Shown here: piece by piece, positions 38,402 through 47,500 of the stretch
How the letters are laid out: every line of letters starts with the position of its first letter
How positions within the stretch are numbered: the stretch's first letter is position 1
Source of the DNA: Mariprofundaceae bacterium
Lineage (GTDB): Bacteria; Pseudomonadota; Zetaproteobacteria; Mariprofundales; Mariprofundaceae
DNA length: 64,000 nt
Assembly: GCA_021772895.1 (NCBI GenBank)
Contig: JAJFLC010000018.1
Span: 48,034 to 112,033, forward strand
Direction: 5' to 3'
Notes under the pieces: generated by a model
Databases searched by the model: none
Seen by the model: the letters and a program-made list of their open reading frames with translations, nothing else
What the model was told of the DNA's origin: nothing
Position numbers and translations under genes: made by a program

Positions 38402-39335
38402 AACGCTCTTAGGCTGGTATCAAAAAGAGGCTAGGGCACTGCCCTGGCGTGACACGACTGACCCTTACAAAATCTGGATCTCCGAAATCATGTTACAACA
38501 GACACAGGTGAAAACAGTTCTGCCACGATATTTACAATGGTTTGAGATATTCCCTGATGTTCATTCACTCGCATCAGCAAATTTGGATGCCGTCCTCAAA
38601 GCCTGGGAAGGCCTTGGTTACTACCGCCGGGCACGGTTTATTCACCAGTCTGCTAACATTATTGTTACGCAACACTATGGACATTTCCCGGAAGAGTTCG
38701 ATGCCATCATGGCATTGCCCGGCATTGGCCGATCAACGGCTGGAGCCATTGCATCTTTCTCATTTTCTCAATCAACACCCGTGCTCGATGGCAATGTAAA
38801 ACGGGTTTTAAAACGCTGGTATGGCAATCCTGATGCACCGGATAAACAACTCTGGGTATGGGCACAGAAAGCCATTGACACATCGAACAGTCCTGCAGAC
38901 TGGAATCAGGCCATGATGGAGCTGGGCGCAAGCCTCTGCTCTCCACAAAATCCTGATTGTTCATCCTGCCCAATGCATCAGTATTGCAAAGCTGCATTTC
39001 AAATTGAACAATCAAGTGCCGTTAAAAAAATCACGGTTAAAAACCTGCACTGGCGTGTGGATCTGCATACCAGTCCTGAGCGAGGTATCTGGCTCACTCA
39101 GCGCCCCGACTCCGGCATCTGGGCAGGCCTATGGACGCCACCGATCACAGAACTGGATCAATTGCCAGAGACACCACCCTGCTATATCCATATACTCACG
39201 CATCGTCGCTTACATCTGTACGGCCATACTTCAAATCATTCTCCCAGCGGAGATGGCCAGTGGATTTCAGATATCAGCCAGTTTGCATTGCCCACTGGAA
39301 TCCACCGCTTGCTCGAAAAGCATGAACAAACTTAA
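38382..39335 (+). CDS. mutY: A/G-specific adenine glycosylase
   Basis: Removes adenine mispaired with 8-oxoguanine. 317 aa from a TTG at 38382 with GAGG six bases before it. The HhH motif [15 protein letters not shown], the catalytic Asp in DGNVKRVL and the 4Fe-4S ligands C-x6-C-x2-C-x5-C ([19 protein letters not shown]) are intact. The C-terminal NUDIX-like recognition domain follows. Its 5' end lies inside the 3' end of the TonB-like gene (20-base overlap). Confidence 0.95.
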   Translation: MSSASSETLLGWYQKEARALPWRDTTDPYKIWISEIMLQQTQVKTVLPRYLQWFEIFPDVHSLASANLDAVLKAWEGLGYYRRARFIHQSANIIVTQHYGHFPEEFDAIMALPGIGRSTAGAIASFSFSQSTPVLDGNVKRVLKRWYGNPDAPDKQLWVWAQKAIDTSNSPADWNQAMMELGASLCSPQNPDCSSCPMHQYCKAAFQIEQSSAVKKITVKNLHWRVDLHTSPERGIWLTQRPDSGIWAGLWTPPITELDQLPETPPCYIHILTHRRLHLYGHTSNHSPSGDGQWISDISQFALPTGIHRLLEKHEQT

Positions 39336-40393
39336 GCAATGGTAATTTGCTTTGAGAGGTAAACATCCTGAATGGCGTGAAGAAGCTTCACACCCTCTTT
39401 CATCGGCTTCTGAAACGCTTTGCGACCTGAGATCAAGCCCATGCCACCTGCCCGTTTGTTGATTACAGCCGTTGCCACCGCTTGTCCAAGATCATCGCCG
39501 CCTGATGCACCTCCGGAATTAATCAGTCCAATACGGCCCATATAACAATTGGCCACCTGATACCGCACCAGATCAATCGGATGATCAGATGTAAGTTTTT
39601 CATAAACAAGCGGATGGGTTTTCCCAAAATGGATTGCATTATAACCGCCATTCCCCTCAGCCTGCTTCTGCTTGATGATGTCAGCCTCAATGGTAGCGGC
39701 CAGATGATTGGCCTGCCCTGTAAGGTCGGCAGCCGCATGATAATCGACACCCTCATGTTTAAAGGCCGAATTGCGCAGATAGGCCCACAAAATCGTGACC
39801 ATGCCCAGTTCATGCGCTCTGGCAAAGGCATCACTGATTTCCTGAATCTGGCGACGTGACTCCGGTGAACCGAAATAGACTGTTGCACCGACTGCAACTG
39901 CCCCCATATCGAATGCCTGCTCAACACTGGCAAACAGGGTCTGATCATAAACAGCAGGATAGGTAAGAATTTCATTGTGATTGATCTTCACAATGAACGG
40001 GATTTTATGAGCATACTTTCGACTTACGGAGCCCAGCACGCCCAACGTAGAGGCCACTGCATTGCAGCCACCTTCCATGGCAAGCTTGATGATGTTTTCA
40101 GGATCGAAATAGATCGGATTCGGAGCAAACGAAGCACCTCCGGAATGCTCCACGCCCTGATCAACGGGTAAAATGGAGAGGCAACCTGAGCCTGCAAGCC
40201 GACCATGATCAAATATCGTTTGCAGACTACGTAATACACCGGGTTTTCGATCGCTGGAAGCCATAACACGATCCACATAATCCGGCCCGGGAAGGTGCAA
40301 CATACTCTTGTCGATCGTTTTGCATGTATGCGAAAGAAGATTCTCTGCTCTATCACCCAGAATCTCATCCAATTGTGATTCGATATTGCTCAT
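39332..40393 (-). CDS. fbaB: Class I fructose-bisphosphate aldolase
   Basis: Schiff-base aldolase of the DhnA/FbaB type, 353 aa. Segments [30 protein letters not shown] and [10 protein letters not shown] match the family, and the lysine in the (V)K(I)NHNE region is consistent with substrate binding. GGGGG lies five bases before the ATG. It converges with mutY with a four-base overlap of coding ends, leaving no room for a terminator. Confidence 0.94.
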   Translation of the reverse strand: MSNIESQLDEILGDRAENLLSHTCKTIDKSMLHLPGPDYVDRVMASSDRKPGVLRSLQTIFDHGRLAGSGCLSILPVDQGVEHSGGASFAPNPIYFDPENIIKLAMEGGCNAVASTLGVLGSVSRKYAHKIPFIVKINHNEILTYPAVYDQTLFASVEQAFDMGAVAVGATVYFGSPESRRQIQEISDAFARAHELGMVTILWAYLRNSAFKHEGVDYHAAADLTGQANHLAATIEADIIKQKQAEGNGGYNAIHFGKTHPLVYEKLTSDHPIDLVRYQVANCYMGRIGLINSGGASGGDDLGQAVATAVINKRAGGMGLISGRKAFQKPMKEGVKLLHAIQDVYLSKQITIA

Positions 40394-40537
40394 GATTACC
40401 CCCTGTATAAAAACGAACCAAGACGACCTAAAATAAACTTTCAGGACTGTTTCGTTAGCTTAGTTCAAATAAAGACATCTTGCAGATGGCAACCACCGAA
40501 AAGTGACGAATTACCATCCGAACGATACAGTGAGCCT

Positions 40538-42172
40538 GTGAAACGTCTGATCTTCATCCTTCTGCTTCTTATGCCTCTGGCATCCCATGCTGCCAAATCC
40601 GAGGCAGGCATGATTGTAGCAGCTCACCCACTGGCTGCCGAAGCAGGTGTGAAAATGCTGGAAAGAGGTGGCAATGCCTTTGATGCAGCCGCCGCTACTG
40701 CCCTCGCCCTCGGGGTTGCTGAGCCGGGTTCATCCGGCATCGGCGGTGGTGGCTTTTTTCTACTCTATATCGCCAAAGAAGATCGCTATGTGATGCTTGA
40801 TGCGCGTGAGACATCGCCCAGCCTTGCGGGCCATGGTGAAGTATATAAAACTCAATCAAGCATCGATGGCCCACAATCCGCAGGTGTGCCCGGTCTGGCC
40901 GCTGGCGTGGATCGGCTCGTTTCAAAATATGGCAAACTAAAACGTAGCGATGTGACGGCACCTGCCATCCGGATTGCCCGTGATGGTTTTAAAATCAGCT
41001 CAAGACTTGCTGACATGATCAAATGGCGTGGTAAAGTGTTTAACGATACCGCCCGCAGTATCTTTCTAAAAAATGAAGGTGAAATCATTCGTCAGCCTGC
41101 ACTGGCTGAAACACTTATTCGCTTTGCCAAAGCTGGAGCTCAGGATTTTTATCACGGCGAAACAGCAGGAAGGCTTGTCGCGGACATCAAACAACAGGGT
41201 GGCCTGATCCGGCTTGAAGATATGGCTGCCTACAAAGTGATCGAACGCGAGCCTGTCACGTTTGCCTGGCAAGGCTACCACTTCATTTCAGCCGCGCTTC
41301 CTTCCTCCGGTGGCATGACCCTGGCACATATCTTTGGCCAACTTGAAAACGACAATCTGAAATCATTCAACCCAACTGACCGAACACATCTGCTCATTGA
41401 ATCGATGAAACGTGCCTACCGTGACCGCAATGAACATCTGGGCGATCAGGATTATGTTTCGATCCCTGATGACTACCTTGATCCGAAACGTTTAAAAAAA
41501 CTGCGAGACTCAATCAAGAGCAATCAGGCAACAGCATCTTCTAAGCTCACAGGCTTTGCCGAACCCATGGGCGCGAGTGTCGATACCACTCATTTCTCAG
41601 TGATCGATCGTGAAGGCAACATGGTCTCAGCCACACTCTCCATCAATTATGGTTTTGGTTCCGCTTATGTTTCACCCTCCACGGGCATCCTCTTAAATGA
41701 CGAGATGGATGATTTTGCCACCCAACCCGGCAAAGCCAATGCTTACGGATTGGTGCAGGGTAAAGCCAATGCAGTCGCACCGGGCAAACGTATGTTGTCG
41801 AGCATGACACCAACTTTTGTTATCGGCCCTGATCGCACCTTGATTGTCGGCACACCTGGTGGCTCTCGAATCATTAGCATGGTCATGCTTGCATCACTTG
41901 GTTTTGCATTAAATGACTCTGCTTCGGATAGCTGGGTTAATGCACCACGTTTTCATCACCAGTTTTTGCCTGATGTCGTCCAGCATGAAAAAGGCGCATT
42001 CACACCGGAAATGGCTACCGAATTAATTGACCGTGGACATATGCTTAAAGAGATTCGTCATTACGGTAATATGCATGCAATTATGCTGAACAAAAAAACA
42101 GGCCAACTAACAGGCATCGCCGACAAACGCGGTGAAGGCAGAAGTATTTCAACAGGTAACAAGGTAAACTGA
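40538..42172 (+). CDS. ggt: Gamma-glutamyltransferase
   Basis: Periplasmic glutathione hydrolase that self-cleaves into two subunits. 544 aa, GTG start, signal peptide 1-18 (RLIFILLLLMPLASHA). The autocleavage and catalytic Thr350 is in GASVDTTHFSVIDREGNMVS. Substrate-binding SSMTPTFVIG and TPGGSRI follow. The large N-terminal part has the usual AAHPLAAEAGVKMLERGGNA. Followed two bases later by a TerB-type gene. Confidence 0.95.
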   Translation: MKRLIFILLLLMPLASHAAKSEAGMIVAAHPLAAEAGVKMLERGGNAFDAAAATALALGVAEPGSSGIGGGGFFLLYIAKEDRYVMLDARETSPSLAGHGEVYKTQSSIDGPQSAGVPGLAAGVDRLVSKYGKLKRSDVTAPAIRIARDGFKISSRLADMIKWRGKVFNDTARSIFLKNEGEIIRQPALAETLIRFAKAGAQDFYHGETAGRLVADIKQQGGLIRLEDMAAYKVIEREPVTFAWQGYHFISAALPSSGGMTLAHIFGQLENDNLKSFNPTDRTHLLIESMKRAYRDRNEHLGDQDYVSIPDDYLDPKRLKKLRDSIKSNQATASSKLTGFAEPMGASVDTTHFSVIDREGNMVSATLSINYGFGSAYVSPSTGILLNDEMDDFATQPGKANAYGLVQGKANAVAPGKRMLSSMTPTFVIGPDRTLIVGTPGGSRIISMVMLASLGFALNDSASDSWVNAPRFHHQFLPDVVQHEKGAFTPEMATELIDRGHMLKEIRHYGNMHAIMLNKKTGQLTGIADKRGEGRSISTGNKVN

Positions 42173-42174
42173 CC

Positions 42175-42621
42175 ATGCTTCAGAAACTCAAAAACATGTG
42201 GAACAAAAGCGATACAGCAAATGCAACCAACAAAGAGCATGATATTTCGCTCGCCATCACTGCCGTCATGGTCGAAATCATGCATATCGATGGCAAACTG
42301 GATGAGGCTGAACATAACGAAATCATCACAGCTGTAGAAAAACGTTTCGGACTTTCAACTCAGGAGGTGCACGAACTTGTCGAACAAGCCAAAAAGGAAG
42401 TGGGAAATGCAAACGACATGCACCAGTTCACCTCGCAGATCATCAAACATTATACCACTGAAGAGCGAATCGACTTCTTAAAAGAACTCTGGCAGATCGC
42501 TATGGCCGATGGTCATGTTGACCCCTATGAGGAGCAGCTTATCCGCCGTACTGCCGAACTGATTGGTGTTTATCATCGTGAATTTATTGAAGCCAAGATT
42601 GCAGCACGTAAAGCGAGTTAA
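42175..42621 (+). CDS. TerB-family protein
   Basis: 148 aa, all-helical TerB domain with paired acidic motifs: HIDGKLDEAEHNEI and MADGHVDPYEEQLIRR, which are metal-binding in tellurite-resistance TerB. No other ter genes are near. It starts two bases after ggt, so is probably co-transcribed with it. Function here unknown. Confidence 0.87.
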   Translation: MLQKLKNMWNKSDTANATNKEHDISLAITAVMVEIMHIDGKLDEAEHNEIITAVEKRFGLSTQEVHELVEQAKKEVGNANDMHQFTSQIIKHYTTEERIDFLKELWQIAMADGHVDPYEEQLIRRTAELIGVYHREFIEAKIAARKAS

Positions 42622-42629
42622 AATCACAC

Positions 42630-42908
42630 TTAAATAACCGTATCCAATTTACTGCCAAGCTCAGGAATCATCACAACATCTGCGCGAAGATCATAAACCA
42701 GATACTCAAAGTGGTTCCGTCTTCCTGAACTTACCACCTGCCCTTGCCGCACTTCGATGGCCTCAACATCAATGACTGGCTCAACAAGCGCTGGCCGACT
42801 ATTTTCAGAATGCACAGAACCCATCTCCTGCCCGCTTCGATGATCAGGCAGCAGTGAATATCCGGGGCCGGGCTCATATTTCAGACCCATCGCCAGCGTC
42901 AGTTCCAT
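42630..42908 (-). CDS. Hypothetical protein
   Basis: 92 aa, not recognised. The first half is Gly/Pro/Ser-rich, the second half (VIDVEAIEVRQGQVV, then FEYLVYDLRADVVMIPELG) looks folded. No signal or membrane segment. Weak ribosome site. It converges with the TerB-type gene at nine bases. It could be spurious, though the composition looks coding. Confidence 0.45.
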   Translation of the reverse strand: MELTLAMGLKYEPGPGYSLLPDHRSGQEMGSVHSENSRPALVEPVIDVEAIEVRQGQVVSSGRRNHFEYLVYDLRADVVMIPELGSKLDTVI

Positions 42909-43320
42909 ATCAGTTCATAGGCTCCACCCATACATAACAAAGCACCGGAAAAATTTTCCCTGTTTGAGAAGCCCACACGGCAATTTATTCCCATGCAGCA
43001 ACAAGAGATTTTCCAGGTAAATTTTGTTTTTCGCTTAAGTATCAGCTAGTTAAATCTATTTCAAATCACCTCCAAACAGTTTTTGAACAACCTGTTGAAG
43101 TGTAAAGTGCATAAAAGATGCCGAATAATTTTTTATAACCCCAAACAAGCATTCACAAGCCATGTTTGAATCATTGCACTGACGAATTGTGAATGGACAC
43201 AACCGAATTCTGTGTTTAAGCTTTAATATACAATATGGAGGGATTATGTCCGTATATTATAAGAAAACATGAGAAGTATTCTCCTCTATCAACGTTATTA
43301 TACATACAAGGGGATAGTTA
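42909..43320. other. Intergenic region with a short mini-ORF
   Basis: About 410 bases without a convincing gene. At 43247 an ATG follows a strong GGAGGGATT site and reads eight codons (MSVYYKKT) before TGA, which may be a leader peptide or the stub of a lost gene. Confidence 0.4.
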
Positions 43321-43791
43321 ATGTATCAAAATGATAAAGCCATTGCTTTTGGAGCACTGGCATCTGTAATCGTAGTATTTATTCTTATTGTATTATTAGC
43401 ACTTTGGGGTTGGCCTAAGTACAACGTTTATAAAATGGAATTAGATGGTCAAGCAAAATTAAAAGAAGCTGAATGGTCAAAGCAAATCCTTATTGAAGAT
43501 GCTAAAGCAAGAGAACAAGCCGCATTAATGCAAGCCAAAGCAAAAGTCACTCTTGCTGAAGCAGAGGGTAAAGCCAAAATCGTTCGTGCTAAAGCTGAAG
43601 GCTTAGCCGATATAGAAAGAGCAAAAGCTGCAGCAGAATCAAATTTAATTATTGGTAAATCGTTAAAAAATAATGAGGCCTATCTACGATATATTTGGAT
43701 AAAGGGGCTTCAAGAGGGCAAAGGTGAAAGAATCTATATACCAACAGAAGCGGGCCTGCCAATTCTTGAAGCTGGTAAAGCTAAAAAATAG
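43321..43791 (+). CDS. Membrane-anchored SPFH/prohibitin-like C-terminal helical protein
   Basis: 156 aa: one membrane helix (about 10-30), then a long charged, Ala/Lys/Glu-rich coiled coil (40-110) with repeats of KAEG/AKA type, and a C-terminal segment YIWIKGLQEGKGERIYIPTEAG. The last part resembles the tail of prohibitin/HflK-type SPFH proteins, but the SPFH domain itself is missing. AAGGGGATAG precedes the ATG. Function unknown; possibly an oligomeric membrane scaffold. Confidence 0.7.
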   Translation: MYQNDKAIAFGALASVIVVFILIVLLALWGWPKYNVYKMELDGQAKLKEAEWSKQILIEDAKAREQAALMQAKAKVTLAEAEGKAKIVRAKAEGLADIERAKAAAESNLIIGKSLKNNEAYLRYIWIKGLQEGKGERIYIPTEAGLPILEAGKAKK

Positions 43792-43888
43792 ATGAAGGAA
43801 ATGGAAGAACAGAAAAGGACGCTTGAAAATCAGACAAATATTGTTCTTACCATTAAATCGATAGACTCAATCGCTTTCGAGGATACTC

Positions 43889-44365
43889 ATGATGAAACAA
43901 ACCGCCGAGATGATTACCACGTGTCCTTGCGGATGTACCAGTGTCCACATTCTTACAACCCCAAGGGCTCGTTTTTATTGTCACTGCACCATCTGCCAAG
44001 CCGTTTCACGCCAAGCCTACGCGGATGATTGTCTGCAACTGGCCTCCAACGTCCATATCTCTGACGAAAGTAAAATCGAGTTTCGTTCCTACAAGTCACC
44101 GCCCGCATTCAGCAGGGGCATTTGCAAACACTGTCAGTCACCTGTCATCGCTTTCTTTAGTCCGATGCCTTTTATTCGGCTGGCATTTATACCAAGCGTC
44201 AACTATCCGCCTGCTATCAAACTACCCAAATCAAAGGGGCATATGTTCTACCGTCATCGAGTCGCTGAGATAGACGATGCTCTCCCCAAGTATGAAGGTT
44301 ATTGGAGTAGCCAGTTGGCTACGGCTGCGGCGATTACACGGTCCCTTTTCTGCCATAGGGCCTAA
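43889..44365 (+). CDS. GFA/CENP-V-type zinc protein
   Basis: 158 aa. Zinc ligands of the glutathione-dependent formaldehyde-activating fold are visible: CPCGCTSV, CHCTICQ, and CKHCQSP. GAGG lies six bases before the first ATG; a second ATG follows directly. Members bind zinc through a beta-tent fold, but most have no known substrate. Isolated between a coiled-coil gene and a membrane gene. Confidence 0.78.
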   Translation: MMKQTAEMITTCPCGCTSVHILTTPRARFYCHCTICQAVSRQAYADDCLQLASNVHISDESKIEFRSYKSPPAFSRGICKHCQSPVIAFFSPMPFIRLAFIPSVNYPPAIKLPKSKGHMFYRHRVAEIDDALPKYEGYWSSQLATAAAITRSLFCHRA

Positions 44366-44429
44366 CACTGGGAATCAATTCCCTAGGTCAGGCAAGCGAA
44401 TGAATCTTATATCGCAGGTCAAATAGAAA

Positions 44430-45053
44430 ATGGATATTCCTAATAACGTACTTGAGGCTTTGCATGGCAGGCAAAAAATAAAAGCCATACAGTTGTTGCG
44501 TGAGCAACGTGGCATAGGGCTTAAAGAAGCTAAAGACATCGTGGATCAGTATTTATCCCATGATGAATTTATCTTTTCAGGTACGGGAAATAGCATGCAA
44601 AAAAATGACACAAAGAAGAAATATAAAGCCCCGTTCTTATACCTGCTGATTATAGCGGCTTTTGTATGGGCCATAGTTAACCTCGTTGAGGTGACCGGCA
44701 GCATCATTGTGTTGTGGCATCACGACGATTATCGGGAGGTAAGCTTCGTTATCAACAAGGTCCATTACAATGATGATCACGAAGCAGGTTTAACTTGGGG
44801 GTTTATTGGCAGCTTACCGGATAGTGAGGCTAGAATGTATGCTCCAAGGCTAGCCGATGCAAAGGTGTTGGGTTATCAAAAGCTACGCAAGATATATCCG
44901 GCAGGGATGCAAATGAAGGTTTGGTATAACCCGAACGTTACTGCTACGCTATTTCAGCATCGCACACTTCGTATCATTCCCTACACCCCGGACTTGGTAA
45001 GTTCAGAGCTTTCAATCGGGATTGAGCTGGTGCACCATCCTTGCCAAGCATGA
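44430..45053 (+). CDS. L7/L12-like domain on a membrane protein
   Basis: 207 aa. Residues 5-45 (RQKIKAIQLLREQRGIGLKE then AKDIVDQYL) match the C-terminal domain of ribosomal protein L7/L12, which binds translation factors. A membrane helix follows (about 68-92), then a domain of about 100 residues with a DUF3592-like look (EVSFVINKVHYNDD, then YPAGMQMKVWYNP). Such L7/L12-fused membrane proteins are scattered in bacteria and uncharacterised. Confidence 0.65.
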   Translation: MDIPNNVLEALHGRQKIKAIQLLREQRGIGLKEAKDIVDQYLSHDEFIFSGTGNSMQKNDTKKKYKAPFLYLLIIAAFVWAIVNLVEVTGSIIVLWHHDDYREVSFVINKVHYNDDHEAGLTWGFIGSLPDSEARMYAPRLADAKVLGYQKLRKIYPAGMQMKVWYNPNVTATLFQHRTLRIIPYTPDLVSSELSIGIELVHHPCQA

Positions 45054-45120
45054 TAAATATCGTATTCACTTCAGCATTCGCTCATTCGCAACAGTATGCT
45101 TTAAAAAAGGAGCGTAACGC

Positions 45121-45573
45121 TTGAAGCCAAAAGTATTGCCCATCATATATGTCATCATTTTTGCCGTATGCATGTATCTCATAGCGTCAATGATTGATCT
45201 ATTAAAAATTGAGCTGCACAACCGCGGCCTGATCTCAGTGGCTATATCCATATTTGGCGTATTCATCATATGGCTTGGTGGGTATCAATTCAAAAAAGCC
45301 TCCACAACGTTCAATCCGCTCGCACCGGAGGAGGCCACACAACTGGTAACCTCAGGTATTTACAGATATAGCCGCAACCCCATGTACATTGGCTTTTTAC
45401 TGCTCTTATTGGCATGGGCGATATTTTTGGGCAGTTTGTTTGCACTTTTGGTGTTGCCAGTTTTTGTATTGCTCATCTCTATCGTCCAGATAAGACCGGA
45501 AGAGAAAGCTCTGGAAGATAAATTTGGGGACGCGTACCGTCATTACCTAAGCAGTGTCAGACGATGGATTTAA
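45121..45573 (+). CDS. Isoprenylcysteine/phospholipid methyltransferase-family membrane protein
   Basis: 150 aa with about four membrane helices. The family signature GIYRYSRNPMYIGFLLLL and the C-terminal RPEEKALEDKFGDAYRHYL are clear. Starts with TTG, with AAGGAG nine bases upstream. Family members are SAM-dependent membrane methyltransferases; the substrate here is unknown. Confidence 0.85.
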   Translation: MKPKVLPIIYVIIFAVCMYLIASMIDLLKIELHNRGLISVAISIFGVFIIWLGGYQFKKASTTFNPLAPEEATQLVTSGIYRYSRNPMYIGFLLLLLAWAIFLGSLFALLVLPVFVLLISIVQIRPEEKALEDKFGDAYRHYLSSVRRWI

Positions 45574-45620
45574 AACATCACAAGACGCACAGCCAGATAA
45601 AAATTATCAATGAGGCCAGC

Positions 45621-46229
45621 ATGTTAGATAAGCTGTACGCGATACCCATCGTTACAGATGCAATAAAACTTCTCGAGAACAAACTACCCACAGAGCTCTA
45701 TTACCACTCTGTGGAGCACACACAAAGAGTGCTAAAAAAAGCGGTTGAATTTGCCATCCACGAGAATATTGAAAGCAGGGATATCGAGATCATCGCCATC
45801 GCCGCTGCTTATCATGATACTGGTTTTACAGTTCGATACGAACAAAACGAAGCGATAGGTGCGTCCATAGCAGCCGCAGCAATGAGAAAAAATGCCTCCT
45901 ACACTGAACATGAAATAGAAACCGTTGAAAAAATGATTTTATCTACAGCAGTGCTCTCTACAGATCACGGATTTAACCGCATTTCACAAACAGATTTAGC
46001 CGATTATCTTCTTGATGCAGATTTATCAATATTTGGTGATCATGATTTTTTTCGCCAATGCGAATTACTTAGAAAAGAGCGCTCTCAGGACTCCGCCTCA
46101 TTTTATGAAGAGACGTCACGGATATTAGAAAACCATGTCTGGTTTACCAGTGCCGCCTCAGACCTGTTGGACAGCACAAAAGCAGAAAATGTAAGTAAAT
46201 TGATAAACCTTAAGGCATCCACACCTTAA
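45621..46229 (+). CDS. HD-domain phosphohydrolase
   Basis: 202 aa. Metal ligands of the HD superfamily are visible in YYHSVEHTQRV and IAAAYHDTGF, with later Asp in LLDADLSIFG. GAGG lies five bases before the ATG at 45621; a longer version from 45564 would overlap the preceding stop. Substrate unknown. Confidence 0.83.
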   Translation: MLDKLYAIPIVTDAIKLLENKLPTELYYHSVEHTQRVLKKAVEFAIHENIESRDIEIIAIAAAYHDTGFTVRYEQNEAIGASIAAAAMRKNASYTEHEIETVEKMILSTAVLSTDHGFNRISQTDLADYLLDADLSIFGDHDFFRQCELLRKERSQDSASFYEETSRILENHVWFTSAASDLLDSTKAENVSKLINLKASTP

Positions 46230-46594
46230 AATAAATATTTCACAATCACAGGTTTACAGTGACCATTAAAGGCAGGTCTAACACATTTTACCTTTACGTT
46301 TTAATATGACATATAGTGAAAAAATACCCAAATTTTGTGACAAGTAACAATACACTTAGGAGAAAATCGTCTGACACGAAGCCATTCGTTAATGGAGAGG
46401 CTATTCGAAGCTATAAACGATACTCAATACCAATTGATCTAAATAGAGCTCTTGTCAACACTGGTTAAGGTATTTTATTAGTCGTGGAACTGGTGGCGTG
46501 AAGGAAAGAAAAAAGTGGTGTTTAAGTTTCAATTCTTTAAGAGTATTTTGCTTAAATGTTTGTGCTTGTACGTTATTCTGGAGAATAAAAAGAA
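46230..46594. other. Intergenic region without a clear gene
   Basis: About 365 bases. I see no convincing reading frame, hairpin or repeat here. Confidence 0.45.
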
Positions 46595-46915
46595 ATGATC
46601 AAACATATTGTATTATGGAAATTAAAAGACAATGTGGGTGGTAGACCCAAACTGGATCATGCGCTGTGTTTAAAGGAAGCGTTAGAAAATTTAAATGGCA
46701 AAATACCGGGCATGCCTCTTCTTGAAGTAGGGGTTCATGTAAAAGACAGTGAAAGTGGCGATGATGACGCTGATGTTATCTTATACGCTGAATTTGATAA
46801 CCTTGAATCATTGGAGAATTATTATTCTCACCCTGAACACGTCAAAATCAAACCTTTTGCTCAATCAATAAGAAGAGAGAGGAGGGTTATTAACTATGAA
46901 GTTAAACGCGCATAA
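46595..46915 (+). CDS. Dabb-family (stress-responsive A/B barrel) protein
   Basis: 106 aa. Starts MIKHIVLWKLKDN, the typical Dabb N terminus, and has FDNLESLENYYSHPEHV in the second half. GGAG lies 11 bases before the ATG. Dabb domains form small ferredoxin-like barrels, mostly without known substrate. Followed after 57 bases by a VOC-family gene. Confidence 0.85.
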   Translation: MIKHIVLWKLKDNVGGRPKLDHALCLKEALENLNGKIPGMPLLEVGVHVKDSESGDDDADVILYAEFDNLESLENYYSHPEHVKIKPFAQSIRRERRVINYEVKRA

Positions 46916-46972
46916 AACTGTAGTTTTTTTTATACGATCACAAAACTCAATCGTGACTATTCAAGGAAAATC

Positions 46973-47374
46973 ATGACTCACGCAATCACTAAAGGCACAC
47001 ATCACATAGGCCTTACCGTATCGAAGCTTGAAGAAAGTGCGGCATTTTTCACTTCACTTCTTGGCTGGAAAGAAGTGAAAAGAAACAATGACTATCCTGC
47101 TATATTTGTAAGTGATGGCAGTGTCATGGTTACGCTCTGGAAAAACAAAGAAAAGCCACCAACACCTTTTGATAGAAGTCGTCATATTGGTTTGCATCAT
47201 GTTGCATTTGAGGTGGAAAGCGAAGCTGATCTCACCAAAATTCATGATAAGCTGATGAAAAACAAAATGACAATAGAGTTCTCTCCCGAACTGATAAGAG
47301 AGGGACCGGCAAAACATATGATCTGTTATGAACCCAGTGGCATCAGGGTGGAATTTATATGGCCCGGATGTTGA
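46973..47374 (+). CDS. VOC-family (glyoxalase/bleomycin-resistance-like) protein
   Basis: 133 aa. Two beta-alpha-beta modules: HHIGLTVSKLEESAAFFTSL (first metal His) and HHVAFEVESEADL, ending with YEPSGIRVEFIWPGC (metal Glu). AAGGAAAATC precedes the ATG. It may be a dioxygenase-like or lyase enzyme; substrate unknown. Confidence 0.85.
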   Translation: MTHAITKGTHHIGLTVSKLEESAAFFTSLLGWKEVKRNNDYPAIFVSDGSVMVTLWKNKEKPPTPFDRSRHIGLHHVAFEVESEADLTKIHDKLMKNKMTIEFSPELIREGPAKHMICYEPSGIRVEFIWPGC

Positions 47375-47461
47375 AGAACAAGCCTTGGGTACAAAAGTCA
47401 TATATGACAATTTAGAAGGGTACTGCGTTTTCAAACGCCTTTACAATGTATGTAATTAAAG

Positions 47462-47493
47462 CATGGAGAAAGCCACGCATGGCTTTCTCCATG
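47462..47493 (-). terminator. Terminator hairpin after leuA
   Basis: A perfect 14-bp stem (CATGGAGAAAGCCA with its complement) with a CGCA tetraloop lies just past the leuA stop on the minus strand. There is only a short T stretch (CTTTAATT). Confidence 0.65.
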
Positions 47494-47500
47494 TCAAAAA

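Noticed and set aside
43792..44028. 78-codon frame directly after the coiled-coil gene
   Set aside because: It overlaps the GFA-type gene in another frame for half its length and shows no protein-like features after residue 30.
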